Assembly: GCA_019638615.1 (NCBI GenBank)
Contig: JAHBTL010000028.1
Coordinates: 1 to 64,000 of the forward strand
DNA: 64,000 bases
Source of the DNA: Chitinophagaceae bacterium
GTDB lineage: Bacteria > Bacteroidota > Bacteroidia > Chitinophagales > Chitinophagaceae
Direction of reading: 5' to 3'
The notes beneath the pieces were generated by a model. That model made no database searches. It saw only the letters and a program-made list of their open reading frames with translations, and was not told where the DNA came from. Positions 54,253 to 63,106 of this stretch are shown here, piece after piece. Position numbers and translations under genes: made by a program. Position 1 is the stretch's first letter, and every line of letters begins with the position of its first letter.

Positions 54253-55629
54253 ATGATACAAATTAAAACGGGCTTACAGGCACCTGACTTAACTGCGAAA
54301 CTGAAAAGATTCTGGGATATCTCTGCCAAAAAGATCTTTCTTATTGAAAAAAACTACGACCACAGCAAAGGCTCCCCGGTATTTACAGCCGCGGGAAAAT
54401 ATACTACAAGGGGCTGGACGGAATGGACGCAGGGCTTTGAATACGGCGCCGCTATTTTGCAATACGATGCAACCGGCGATAAAGCATCGCTTGAAACAGG
54501 GCGAAAGCACACCGTTGAAGTGATGGCGCCGCATATCAGCCATATCGGCGTACACGATCACGGGTTTAATAATGTGAGCACCTACGGCAACCTGCTGCGC
54601 CTGATGCACGAAGGAAAGATTCCCTATAATGAATGGGAAAAACAATTTTATATACTGGCATTAAAAATTACAGGAGCTGTACAAGCCAGCCGCTGGACGG
54701 GTATTAAAGACGGCGGCTTTATTCATTCCTTCAACGGCCCGCATTCGTTGTTTGTAGATACCATCCGATCCGTGCGTGCGCTTATTGTTTCGCATAGCCT
54801 CGGGCATTTTTTGCAGGCGGAAGGCGATGTAAAGATCAACCTGCTGGAACGGGCGGTACAGCACCTTGCAGCCACTGCAAAGTATTCCGTTTTTTATAAT
54901 GAAGGCCGCGATATATATGATGCATGGGGCCGCACGGCGCATGAGTCGGTGTTTAATGTGAAAGATGGCAATTTCCGTTGTCCCAACTCGCAGCAGGGCT
55001 ATACCGGTTTCAGCACCTGGACAAGAGGATTGGCCTGGGCAATGTGCGGCTTTGCAGAGCAACTGGAATGGTTTGATCGCCTGCCGGATGATGCTGCCAT
55101 TCCCGGAGGAAAAAAGGCTGTAACGGATATGATGCTGAAAGCGGCAAAAGCCACCTGCGATTTTTATATTGAACATACACCTGCTGACGGTATACCTTAC
55201 TGGGATACCGGGGCGCCGCAACTGCACCGGCTTGGAGATTATCTCAACAGGCCCGCTGATCCCTATAATGATTTTGAGCCGGTAGACAGTTCTGCAGCAG
55301 CCATTGCATCGCAGGGACTGTTGCGGCTGGGCTGGTTCTTGCAGCAGAAAGGAGATAAAGAGAACGGGGATCGCTACCGGCAGGCAGGGCTAACGGTATT
55401 GGATACCCTGCTCGACGAGCCATACCTGAGCACAAAGGAAGATCACGAAGGGCTGATACTGCATTCTATCTATCATCGCCCCAATGGCTGGGACTATGTA
55501 CCTGAAGGCAGTAAAATACCCAACGGGGAATCGAGCATGTGGGGTGATTATCATGCGAGAGAAGCGGCATTATACCTGCAGCGTATTATCAACAACGAAA
55601 CCTATTATACTTTCTTCAATATTCAATAG
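54253..55629 (+). CDS. Glycoside hydrolase family 88-like protein
   Basis: 458 residues of an (alpha/alpha)6 barrel with unsaturated glucuronyl hydrolase features: a D-H-G-F-N region near residue 98, S-T-W-T-R-G-L-A-W-A-M-C-G-F-A (about 256-270), and a conserved Asp in F-V-D-T-I-R. GH88 removes unsaturated uronic acid from lyase products. No signal peptide, so it acts inside the cell on imported oligosaccharides. First gene of a plus-strand sugar run. Confidence 0.82.
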   Translation: MIQIKTGLQAPDLTAKLKRFWDISAKKIFLIEKNYDHSKGSPVFTAAGKYTTRGWTEWTQGFEYGAAILQYDATGDKASLETGRKHTVEVMAPHISHIGVHDHGFNNVSTYGNLLRLMHEGKIPYNEWEKQFYILALKITGAVQASRWTGIKDGGFIHSFNGPHSLFVDTIRSVRALIVSHSLGHFLQAEGDVKINLLERAVQHLAATAKYSVFYNEGRDIYDAWGRTAHESVFNVKDGNFRCPNSQQGYTGFSTWTRGLAWAMCGFAEQLEWFDRLPDDAAIPGGKKAVTDMMLKAAKATCDFYIEHTPADGIPYWDTGAPQLHRLGDYLNRPADPYNDFEPVDSSAAAIASQGLLRLGWFLQQKGDKENGDRYRQAGLTVLDTLLDEPYLSTKEDHEGLILHSIYHRPNGWDYVPEGSKIPNGESSMWGDYHAREAALYLQRIINNETYYTFFNIQ

Positions 55630-55664
55630 CTGCAAGATTGCTACGGAATATTAAAACAACAACA

Positions 55665-56498
55665 ATGAGCATAGCGCCATATACAGACCTCTCCCGTTTA
55701 TGCATACACACCATCACCACCAAACCCTGGAACATTGAAACCGCAGCCCGCAGGTTCGCGGCAGCAGGCGTAAAAGGCATTACTGTCTGGCGCGACGCTT
55801 TGGAGGGTCGTGATATACGGCAAACCGGCAATATGCTGAGGGATGAAGGGCTAAGCGTAGTATCACTTTGCAGGGGTGGGTTCTTTCCAAACGCGGACAA
55901 AAACAAAAGGCAGCTTGCTATTGATGACAACAGGAAAGCGATAGAAGACGCCGCAGCATTGGGAACATCATTGATCGTGCTGGTTTGCGGCGCCGACCCA
56001 GTGCAAAGCCTGGAAGATTCAAGAAAACAGATACAGGATGGCATTCAAGCCGTACTGCCTGAAGCATCCGCTGCAGGTGTAAGGCTTGCGATTGAACCCC
56101 TGCACCCGATGTATGCTGATACACGCTCTGCCATCAATACTTTAGCCCAGGCAAATGATATGGCAGAAGCCATAAGCTCTCCCTGGGTGGGAGTAGCCGT
56201 AGATGTATATCATCTCTGGTGGGATCCTGCATTGGAGCAGGAGATCAAACGCTGCGGAGAAAATGATCACCTGTTTGCGTTTCATGTCTGCGACTGGAAA
56301 TCGCCTACCACAGATATGTTGCTCGACCGGGGATTGATGGGTGAAGGGTGTATCCCTGTCCGTAAAATCCGCTCGTGGGTGGAAGCCACGGGGTTTAATG
56401 GCTTTAATGAAGTGGAAATATTTTCAACGCAATACTGGAAAGAAGATCAACAGGTATTTTTAGAAAAAATAATTAAAGCATATAAGGAGCATGTATAG
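55665..56498 (+). CDS. Sugar phosphate isomerase/epimerase-family TIM-barrel protein
   Basis: 277 residues from ATG 55665. Xylose-isomerase-like barrel with likely metal ligands in A-I-E-P-L-H (Glu), V-A-V-D-V-Y-H (Asp), F-A-F-H-V-C-D-W (His) and N-E-V-E-I-F (Glu). Follows the GH88 gene by 35 bp. Probably isomerises a keto-sugar in the same pathway; substrate not readable. Confidence 0.83.
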   Translation: MSIAPYTDLSRLCIHTITTKPWNIETAARRFAAAGVKGITVWRDALEGRDIRQTGNMLRDEGLSVVSLCRGGFFPNADKNKRQLAIDDNRKAIEDAAALGTSLIVLVCGADPVQSLEDSRKQIQDGIQAVLPEASAAGVRLAIEPLHPMYADTRSAINTLAQANDMAEAISSPWVGVAVDVYHLWWDPALEQEIKRCGENDHLFAFHVCDWKSPTTDMLLDRGLMGEGCIPVRKIRSWVEATGFNGFNEVEIFSTQYWKEDQQVFLEKIIKAYKEHV

Positions 56499-56557
56499 TA
56501 CGGCGTACGTGCATAACTGTTAGTGCATAATAACAATCACACATAAACAATATATTG

Positions 56558-57712
56558 ATGCAGGAACACAAGATAGGTATCATTATGAACGGCGTTACGG
56601 GTCGCATGGGCACCAACCAGCACCTGCTGCGCTCTATTGCAGAGATCATTAAGCAGGGCGGCGTAAAAATAGGCCCGGGCGAAACGATCATGCCCGATCC
56701 GGTATTGGTTGGCCGCGATGAAAACAAGCTGCAAAAGCTTTGTGCATTATCTGGCGTAAGCAAAATGACCACTAAGCTCGATGAAGTAATGGGTGATCCT
56801 TATTATACCATTTATTTTGATGCACAAACCACTACAAGGCGCGCCGATGCCATACGCAAGGCTGTGGCAGCAGGTAAACATATCTATTGCGAAAAGCCTA
56901 TTGCTATAGATACCAGGGAAGCGATGGAGCTTTACAAATTATGTAAAGATGCCGGTGTTAAAAACGGGGTGGTGCAGGATAAGCTCTGGCTGCCGGGCAT
57001 CCTCAAATTAAAACGCCTGATACAGCTGGGCTTTTTTGGCAGGATATTATCTGTGCGCGGTGAGTTTGGCTATTGGGTTTTTGAAGGAGATTCCATCCCG
57101 GCGCAACGCCCTTCATGGAACTATCGCAAAGAAGACGGCGGGGGAATCATCATTGATATGCTCTGCCACTGGCGCTATGTGCTCGATAATGTATTTGGAA
57201 AGGTAAAGGCAGTATCCTGTCTTGGCGCTACGCATATACCGGAAAGAACAGATGAGCAGGGTAAGCCCTATCATTGTACTGCCGATGACGCCGCTTATGC
57301 TACGTTTGAGCTGGAGAATGGGATCATCGCGCATTTCAATTCTTCGTGGACGGTGAGGGTAAGAAGAGACGACCTGCTGACATTGCAGGTTGATGGCACC
57401 AAAGGCTCTGCTGTTGCGGGTTTGCGGGAATGTTATATACAGCATTACGGCAATACACCCAAGCCGGTCTGGAACCCTGATATAACCCAACCCATTAATT
57501 TCTTTGAAGGCTGGAGCAAAGTACCTGAGCAGGAACAATATGACAATGCTTTTAAAGTACAATGGGAACTGTTTCTGAAACATGTTGTAAAAGGCGATTC
57601 GTTTCCCTGGGATTTATATGAGGGCGTAAAAGGTGTGCAACTGGCAGAAAAGGGACTGGAGAGCTGGGAAAAGAGGTGTTGGGTAGATTTGAAGGAGGAG
57701 GGTATAGGGTAA
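56558..57712 (+). CDS. Gfo/Idh/MocA-family oxidoreductase
   Basis: 384 residues from ATG 56558 (an adjacent TTG is less likely). Rossmann start I-G-I-I-M-N-G-V-T-G-R-M-G and the family's E-K-P motif (Y-C-E-K-P-I-A) near residue 110. NAD(P)-dependent dehydrogenase of sugars or inositols. Sits with isomerase and SDR genes in the sugar run. Confidence 0.87.
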   Translation: MQEHKIGIIMNGVTGRMGTNQHLLRSIAEIIKQGGVKIGPGETIMPDPVLVGRDENKLQKLCALSGVSKMTTKLDEVMGDPYYTIYFDAQTTTRRADAIRKAVAAGKHIYCEKPIAIDTREAMELYKLCKDAGVKNGVVQDKLWLPGILKLKRLIQLGFFGRILSVRGEFGYWVFEGDSIPAQRPSWNYRKEDGGGIIIDMLCHWRYVLDNVFGKVKAVSCLGATHIPERTDEQGKPYHCTADDAAYATFELENGIIAHFNSSWTVRVRRDDLLTLQVDGTKGSAVAGLRECYIQHYGNTPKPVWNPDITQPINFFEGWSKVPEQEQYDNAFKVQWELFLKHVVKGDSFPWDLYEGVKGVQLAEKGLESWEKRCWVDLKEEGIG

Positions 57713-57840
57713 AAGGAGAAGGGTAGAAGGTAAAGGGTGAGGGGTTAAAGATGGAGCGTAGGAGGTGGGAGGTGAATGCACATGATTATCGTTTGATTTT
57801 TTGCATTCCACTTTTTACGAAATAAAAACAATAAACAAAG

Positions 57841-58611
57841 ATGAAAAGAGTAGCATTGATCACCGGTGGAACAAGGGGGATAGGTTTTGGTATTGCCACG
57901 CAATTGGCAAAGGAAGGCTTCAACCTTGCTGTGAATGGAACGCGGCCGGAGGAAGCGGTACAAACTGCGGTTGAGGAACTGAAAGCATTGGGCGCGGAGG
58001 TGATGTACTGCAGGGGCAGCATTGCATCCTCAGCCGACAGGAAGAATATGATCAGCAATATCAGGAAGCATTACGACGCTTTGCATATACTGGTAAACAA
58101 TGCAGGGATCGCCCCGCGTGAACGTAAGGATATTCTTGAAGCTACCGAAGAAAGCTATGATGAAGTGATGACGACAAACCTTAAAGGTTGTTATTTTCTT
58201 ACGCAACTGGCTGCCAACTGGATGATTGAACAAAAGCAAAAAGACACGGGCTTTAGCGGCTGCATTATTAATGTGAGCTCAATATCCGCAACAGTAGCTT
58301 CGGTAAATCGTGGGGAATATTGTTTATCAAAAGCCGGGCTGAGCATGGCAACGCAGCTATTCGCGGTAAGGCTGGGTGAATTTAATATACCGGTATATGA
58401 AGTGCGCCCGGGCGTTATACGCACGGATATGACGGCAGGTGTAAAGGAAAAATATGATAAGCTGATAGGCGAAGGATTATGCGTGCAGCAACGCTGGGGT
58501 GAGCCGGCAGATGTAGGCAAAGTGGTTGCCGCGCTTGCAAAGGGTGATTTTTTATACTCAACCGGTCAGGTGGTTATGGTAGATGGAGGCATGACGATAC
58601 CGAGGCTGTGA
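57841..58611 (+). CDS. SDR-family oxidoreductase (FabG-like)
   Basis: 256 residues: T-G-G-T-R-G-I-G-F-G near residue 8, N-N-A-G, catalytic Ser in N-V-S-S and Y-C-L-S-K. Belongs to the classical SDR group that also reduces keto-sugars or their acids. Flanked on both sides by AGGTAAAGGG-type low-complexity tracts, which separate it slightly from the rest of the sugar genes. Confidence 0.87.
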   Translation: MKRVALITGGTRGIGFGIATQLAKEGFNLAVNGTRPEEAVQTAVEELKALGAEVMYCRGSIASSADRKNMISNIRKHYDALHILVNNAGIAPRERKDILEATEESYDEVMTTNLKGCYFLTQLAANWMIEQKQKDTGFSGCIINVSSISATVASVNRGEYCLSKAGLSMATQLFAVRLGEFNIPVYEVRPGVIRTDMTAGVKEKYDKLIGEGLCVQQRWGEPADVGKVVAALAKGDFLYSTGQVVMVDGGMTIPRL

Positions 58612-58714
58612 AAAGGGGAAAGGTTGAAGGTAAAGGGCAAAAGGTGGCAAGAGTGTCCACATTACTAACGATAATACACAAACGACATTTAATAACAACT
58701 ATACAATATTGCAT

Positions 58715-59956
58715 ATGCAAACAGTTTCCTCCCGGTCTACAGTAAGTCATCTCATGCGGCTACCGGTATTGGTCGCGGCATTGGGTTATATGGTCGATAT
58801 GTACGACCTGTTCCTTTTCAGCATTGTTCGGGTGCCAAGCCTTGCATCCCTGGGGCTTTCGCAGGAAAAGATCATGGAAGACGGGCTGATGCTGCTGAAC
58901 CTGCAAATGGCGGGCATGCTGATCGGCGGTATTGTTTGGGGCATTATGGGAGACAGGAGGGGCCGGCTGTCGGTACTGTTCGGCTCTATTTTAATTTATT
59001 CGCTGGCTAATATCGGGAATGGGCTGGTGCATTCCGTAGGTGCATATGCCGTGCTGCGTTTTATTGCAGGCTTCGGACTGGCCGGCGAGCTGGGAGCCGG
59101 CATCACGCTGGTATCGGAAATTTTACCGGCCAGGATAAGAGGGTATGGGGCAACGTTAGTAGCAACCATGGGTGTGCTCGGCGCATTGCTGGCCTACCTG
59201 GTATCTTACATCTTCGACTGGCGCATATCGTATTTTATCGGCGGCGGGTTGGGCCTGCTGTTGCTTATACTACGGTTCCGTGTTTTTGAATCAGGCATTT
59301 TTGTACAGCTCAAAGAGCAAAAAGTAAAACGCGGCAATATAAGGATGCTATTCAGCAACCGGAAACGGTTTTTCAAATACCTGAACGGTATCATTATCGG
59401 AATGCCAATTTGGTTTGTAGTAGGTGTCCTGATCACTTTCTCTCCTGAATTCAGCACTGCATTAGGCTTAGATAAACCCATCAATGCAGGAAAAGCTGTG
59501 ATGCTTGCATTTTCCGGGCAGGTAGCAGGCAACCTGGTAAGTGGCTTTTTAAGCCAGTATTTACAAAGCAGGAAAAAAGCCATACTGGTATTTATACTCC
59601 TGTCTGTTTCGCTGGTGCTGGTTTACCTGCTGGCGCCAATCAGCTCTGCTACAATGTTGTATGTGGTATGTGCCTGCCTCGGGTTTTCCAGCGGTTACTG
59701 GACGCTGTTCATTACCGTAGCAGCAGAGCTTTTTGGCTCTAACCTGAGGGCAACGGTAGCTACCACCATTCCTAATTTTGTAAGGGCAACGGTTATTCCG
59801 CTTACGGCGCTTTTTTTATTGCTGAAGCCTCATTCCGGTATTATTTACAGCGCCTTGATCACAGGACTGATCGCTTACCTGCTGGCATTTATAGCACTGT
59901 TCTTTCTGGAAGAAACATTTAAAAAGGAGATGGATTATACGGAAGAAGAAAAATGA
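58715..59956 (+). CDS. MFS transporter
   Basis: 413 residues from ATG 58715, with about twelve transmembrane helices. Loop 2-3 carries the MFS signature G-D-R-R-G-R-L. Another conserved G-F-G-L-A-G-E-L-G-A-G region lies in helix 4-5. It resembles sugar-acid/organic-acid symporters and is probably the uptake system of this cluster. Confidence 0.87.
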   Translation: MQTVSSRSTVSHLMRLPVLVAALGYMVDMYDLFLFSIVRVPSLASLGLSQEKIMEDGLMLLNLQMAGMLIGGIVWGIMGDRRGRLSVLFGSILIYSLANIGNGLVHSVGAYAVLRFIAGFGLAGELGAGITLVSEILPARIRGYGATLVATMGVLGALLAYLVSYIFDWRISYFIGGGLGLLLLILRFRVFESGIFVQLKEQKVKRGNIRMLFSNRKRFFKYLNGIIIGMPIWFVVGVLITFSPEFSTALGLDKPINAGKAVMLAFSGQVAGNLVSGFLSQYLQSRKKAILVFILLSVSLVLVYLLAPISSATMLYVVCACLGFSSGYWTLFITVAAELFGSNLRATVATTIPNFVRATVIPLTALFLLLKPHSGIIYSALITGLIAYLLAFIALFFLEETFKKEMDYTEEEK

Positions 59957-59976
59957 CTTAGGGTCTTTATTTTAAC

Positions 59977-60831
59977 ATGCAAACGGCAAATGTCACATTA
60001 AGAATATTACAGCCTGATGATATTGACGGGGCAATGCAGTTATCAATTGACGCAGGCTGGAACCAGACAGCAAATGACTGGCGATTTTTGATTGAGGACT
60101 CTCGCAATATTTGTGTAGCTGCCGTACACGATAATAAAATCACAGGTACCACCATTGTACTGGATTACGTCGGAAAGCTTGGCTGGATAGGTATGGTGCT
60201 GGTAGATAAGCAATACAGGGGAAAAGGCATCAGCAAATTAATGCTGAACTATGTTTTTCAGCACTATACGGCTGTTACCAAGCTGGATGCTACAGCGTTC
60301 GGAGAGCCAGTATACAAGCAGTTTGGATTTTTACCTGAGTATACGATCGCGAGAATGGTAAATGTAATGACTTCAGGCACTCCCGTCAATCATTCCCGGT
60401 TATTGCAACAGGCTTCGTCCAAACATATTTCGCAGATCACAGCACTGGATAAAATAGCGTTTGGCATTGAAAGGAAGAAGCTGATAGAATATTACATACA
60501 ACAGTATCCCCGCAAAGCCTGGGTGCTGGAAGATAACAACCGCCTCGAAGGATTTGCGCTGGGCAGGGATGGATATCGTTATCATCATATCGGTCCGGTA
60601 GTAGCTGCCACCCCTGATCAAGCCGTGATACTGATAATACAGGCACTTGAAAAACTCTCCAGCCAACGGGTTGTTATAGATGTGCCATCCGATAAAAAAG
60701 AGATGATACAACTGCTCCAAAGCTTAGGATTCAGCGAACAACGCCGGTTCGTGAGAATGTATAAAGAACAAAATCCATTTACCGGTGATACAAGCCGATT
60801 ATTTGCCATCGCAGGACCAGAATTAGGGTAG
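59977..60831 (+). CDS. GNAT-family acetyltransferase with C-terminal YitH/HolE-like domain
   Basis: 284 residues. The N-terminal GNAT has the acetyl-CoA loop Q-Y-R-G-K-G-I (about 80-86) and F-G-E-P-V-Y-K-Q-F-G-F. The second half matches the Acetyltransf_18 type fold (R-Y-H-H-I-G-P-V-V-A). Only 20 bp after the MFS gene, but a functional link to sugars is not obvious. Confidence 0.83.
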   Translation: MQTANVTLRILQPDDIDGAMQLSIDAGWNQTANDWRFLIEDSRNICVAAVHDNKITGTTIVLDYVGKLGWIGMVLVDKQYRGKGISKLMLNYVFQHYTAVTKLDATAFGEPVYKQFGFLPEYTIARMVNVMTSGTPVNHSRLLQQASSKHISQITALDKIAFGIERKKLIEYYIQQYPRKAWVLEDNNRLEGFALGRDGYRYHHIGPVVAATPDQAVILIIQALEKLSSQRVVIDVPSDKKEMIQLLQSLGFSEQRRFVRMYKEQNPFTGDTSRLFAIAGPELG

Positions 60832-60900
60832 TTAGGATTGCATGTGCAGGCAGTGAAACATTTATAGTGTCGTTTAGCCGGTTGTCGTTTTAAGCTGACC

Positions 60901-60933
60901 TGTATTTCGTCAACAGCTTGTTGACGAAATACA
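60901..60933. repeat. 33-bp perfect palindrome with CGTCAACA-GCT-TGTTGACG core
   Basis: Fifteen-base arms (TGTATTTCGTCAACA and its complement) around GCT. Lies 12 bp beyond the 3' end of the DUF1016 pseudogene. The same core is present inside that gene at 61733-61763. Confidence 0.7.
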
Positions 60934-60945
60934 CAATAACGAAAA

Positions 60946-62039
60946 TTATTTCCCCTTATGTTTCAATCCCTTTTCAATCTGTTGAATGCTTGGCAGCTTA
61001 CCTTTCATTTTTGCAGGTATTGATTCTGTTAATTTGTACTCACTAACACCAATAGGTGTACCAATGTTTTTCAGCGAGTATTCAACAATGAGTTTGCCTG
61101 CTTTTTTACAAAGCAATAATCCAATAGAAGGTTGATCCTGCGATAGTTTTAATTGAGCATCAACAGCCGCTAAGTAAAAATTCAACTTACCGGCATATTC
61201 AGGCTTAAAATGATCCATCTTAAGTTCCACTATAACATAGCAATGCAGCCTGGTATGATAAAACAGCAGGTCAATAAAAAAATCTTCTCCATCGACTACC
61301 AGTAACTGCTGCCTGTTGATATAGGCAAATCCGGCTCCGAGTTCAAGAAGAAATTTTACCAACTGATCGGTAAGCGCTGTTTCAAGATCTTTTTCCGTAA
61401 CTTTTTCTCCCAGTTGCAGGAAATCAAAATGATATGGGTTTTTTAATAACTCGTTAGCCAAATTGCTTTGTACTTTAGGTAAAGTATATTTAAAGTTTGT
61501 AAGCGCTTTACCTTTCCGCCGATACAATCCGCTTTCCATCTGGTGCACCAGCACGCTTCGGCTCCAGTTATACTGTGTGGTTTGTCTAATGTAAACAGGG
61601 CTTCTTTAACGTCTTTACACTTGGTTATGATCTGCAGGTGATGCCCCCAGGGAATTGTAGTAAGTATAGAAGGAATTGGGTCAACAGGCTGCTGACCTTT
61701 TGTGCGAATTGACTTCTTTTTGGGATGTCCTCTCAATTCGTCAACAGCTTGTTGACGAATTGAAAATTCGTAAAAACTCACCCACAACCTTATGTATTTG
61801 ATATTGGTAAGAGAAAACCCTTTTACATCAGGAAAAGTTTTCTGAAGGTCCTGAGATAACTTTGGTAAGAGTCCTGTTCCCCAGCCGGCATTCTTCTCTT
61901 TTTCAAGAACTTCTGCTCCTATATCCCAATAAAGACTTAACAATTCTGCATTTACTTTTAGTGCAACTTTTATTTGTGCAGACCGCACACGAATCTTCAA
62001 TTGCTTCAGCCATTGTGCATAGCCTTTGGTGAGTTTCAT
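60946..62039 (-). pseudogene. DUF1016 (YhcG-type PDDEXK nuclease) gene with a frameshift
   Basis: Starting at ATG 62039, the DUF1016 N-terminal domain is clear (I-R-S/V-R-S-A-Q-I-K-V-A-L-K-V-N, S-L-T-N-I-K-Y-I-R). At 61593-61595 one base is missing from an A-run. The frame then changes, and the C-terminal PD-(D/E)XK nuclease (D-F-F-I-D-L-L-F-Y-H...V-E-L-K, Y-A-G-K-L-N-F-Y-L) continues in another frame to 60946. Restoring one base gives about 364 residues, the family size. Either a real frameshift or a homopolymer sequencing error. Contains an in-frame palindrome. Confidence 0.83.
61733..61763. repeat. Palindrome inside the DUF1016 gene
   Basis: Fourteen-base arms TCAATTCGTCAACA and complement around GCT, same core as 60901-60933. 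In the gene's frame it encodes part of the variable linker S-I-R-Q-Q-A-V-D-E-L. An in-frame insertion is likely. Confidence 0.7.
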
Positions 62040-62155
62040 AATTGGTTAATAAAGTGTTCTCAATAATGTTATTGAATGTAAAATAAGAAAAATAAGTAGT
62101 TTTTCGCCACGTGCAAATGATAAATCCTGATAAAATTTATCTTATCCAGTCAATG

Positions 62156-62196
62156 GCTCCGGTAACATTTTGTTTGAACGGATTTTAATCCGTTGA
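62156..62196. repeat. REP-like repeat, upstream copy
   Basis: GGCTC(C)GGTAACATTTTG... followed by hairpin AACGGATT/AATCCGTT (62177-62194). Matches the copy at 63066-63106. It runs up to the -7 box of map. Confidence 0.65.
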
Positions 62197-62201
62197 AGTT
62201 T

Positions 62202-62209
62202 TACCTTTG
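62202..62209 (+). promoter_or_regulatory. -7 box of map
   Basis: TACCTTTG is a perfect TAnnTTTG, 16 bases before ATG 62226. It rules out the TTG at 62193, which would lie upstream of the transcription start. Confidence 0.6.
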
Positions 62210-62225
62210 CATCTCAATATTATTT

Positions 62226-62990
62226 ATGTCAATTACCACTCAGGCAGAAATGACCGGAATGAAAAGAATCAGCGAAATAGTGGGCATCACTTTAAAAAAG
62301 ATGCGCGATCATGCGCGTCCCGGAATGAGCACGAAAGAGCTGGATGATTTTGGTGGAAACATACTGAATAGCTTTGGTGCAAAATCGGCTCCCCGGCTTA
62401 CCTATGGTTTCCCGGGCTGGACCTGCATCAGCGTAAACAACGAAATCGCTCACGGCATACCTTCTCAAAACAAAATATTGCGGGAAGGGGATATGGTCAA
62501 TATTGATGTTTCAGCAGAGCTGGATGGATTCTGGTCGGATAACGGAGGCTCCTTTGTTTTAGGCAACGACGTTTATGAGCACCAGCGCCTGGTAGATACT
62601 TCCAAAAGAATTTTATACAATGCCATTACGCAGATAAAAGGCGGAGTGAAAATTGCCGATATCGGGCGACTGATAGAAACACAGGCAAAGAAAGCGGGAT
62701 ATAAGGTAATTAAGAATCTTACCGGTCATGGCGTTGGCAGAAGCCTGCACGAGGAACCGCACGAAATTGCCTGCTATTACGACCGGCTCAACCTGAAAAG
62801 GTTCAGGAAAAATTCCGTAGTGGCGATCGAAACATTCATTTCCACGCGTTCTACCACAGCGGTGGAGCAAAGCGATGGCTGGACTTTTTTAGGACAGCAT
62901 GGCGGCTTTACGGCGCAGCATGAACACACAATTGTTGTAACAGATGATCAACCCATTATACTAACAGCCGCCAATAAAATATGGGATTAA
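62226..62990 (+). CDS. map: Methionine aminopeptidase type I
   Basis: 254 residues from ATG 62226. Removes N-terminal Met from new proteins. Metal ligands are visible in I-D-V-S-A-E-L-D-G-F-W-S-D (Asp pair), G-H-G-V-G-R (His), A-I-E-T-F (Glu) and H-E-H-T (Glu). Standalone catalytic domain without N-terminal zinc finger. Lies between two direct copies of a REP-like repeat. May be a second map copy rather than the one usually found in ribosomal-protein operons. Confidence 0.93.
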   Translation: MSITTQAEMTGMKRISEIVGITLKKMRDHARPGMSTKELDDFGGNILNSFGAKSAPRLTYGFPGWTCISVNNEIAHGIPSQNKILREGDMVNIDVSAELDGFWSDNGGSFVLGNDVYEHQRLVDTSKRILYNAITQIKGGVKIADIGRLIETQAKKAGYKVIKNLTGHGVGRSLHEEPHEIACYYDRLNLKRFRKNSVVAIETFISTRSTTAVEQSDGWTFLGQHGGFTAQHEHTIVVTDDQPIILTAANKIWD

Positions 62991-63106
62991 TTTCTGTATG
63001 GGATTAAAATCCCACGCAGATACATGAAATCGAGCCTACAGCTCTTCTCTTTCACCAGAACCGTAGGCTCGGTAACATTTTGTTTGAACGGATTTCAATC
63101 CGTTGA
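62981..63106. repeat. REP-like repeat, downstream composite copy
   Basis: Three hairpins in row: TGGGATT/AATCCCA (62999-63014), CGAGCCTAC/GTAGGCTCG (63031-63039 and 63063-63071) and AACGGATT/AATCCGTT (63087-63104). The last repeats the upstream copy almost base for base. It reaches into the stop codons of map and of the convergent hydrolase. Confidence 0.65.
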
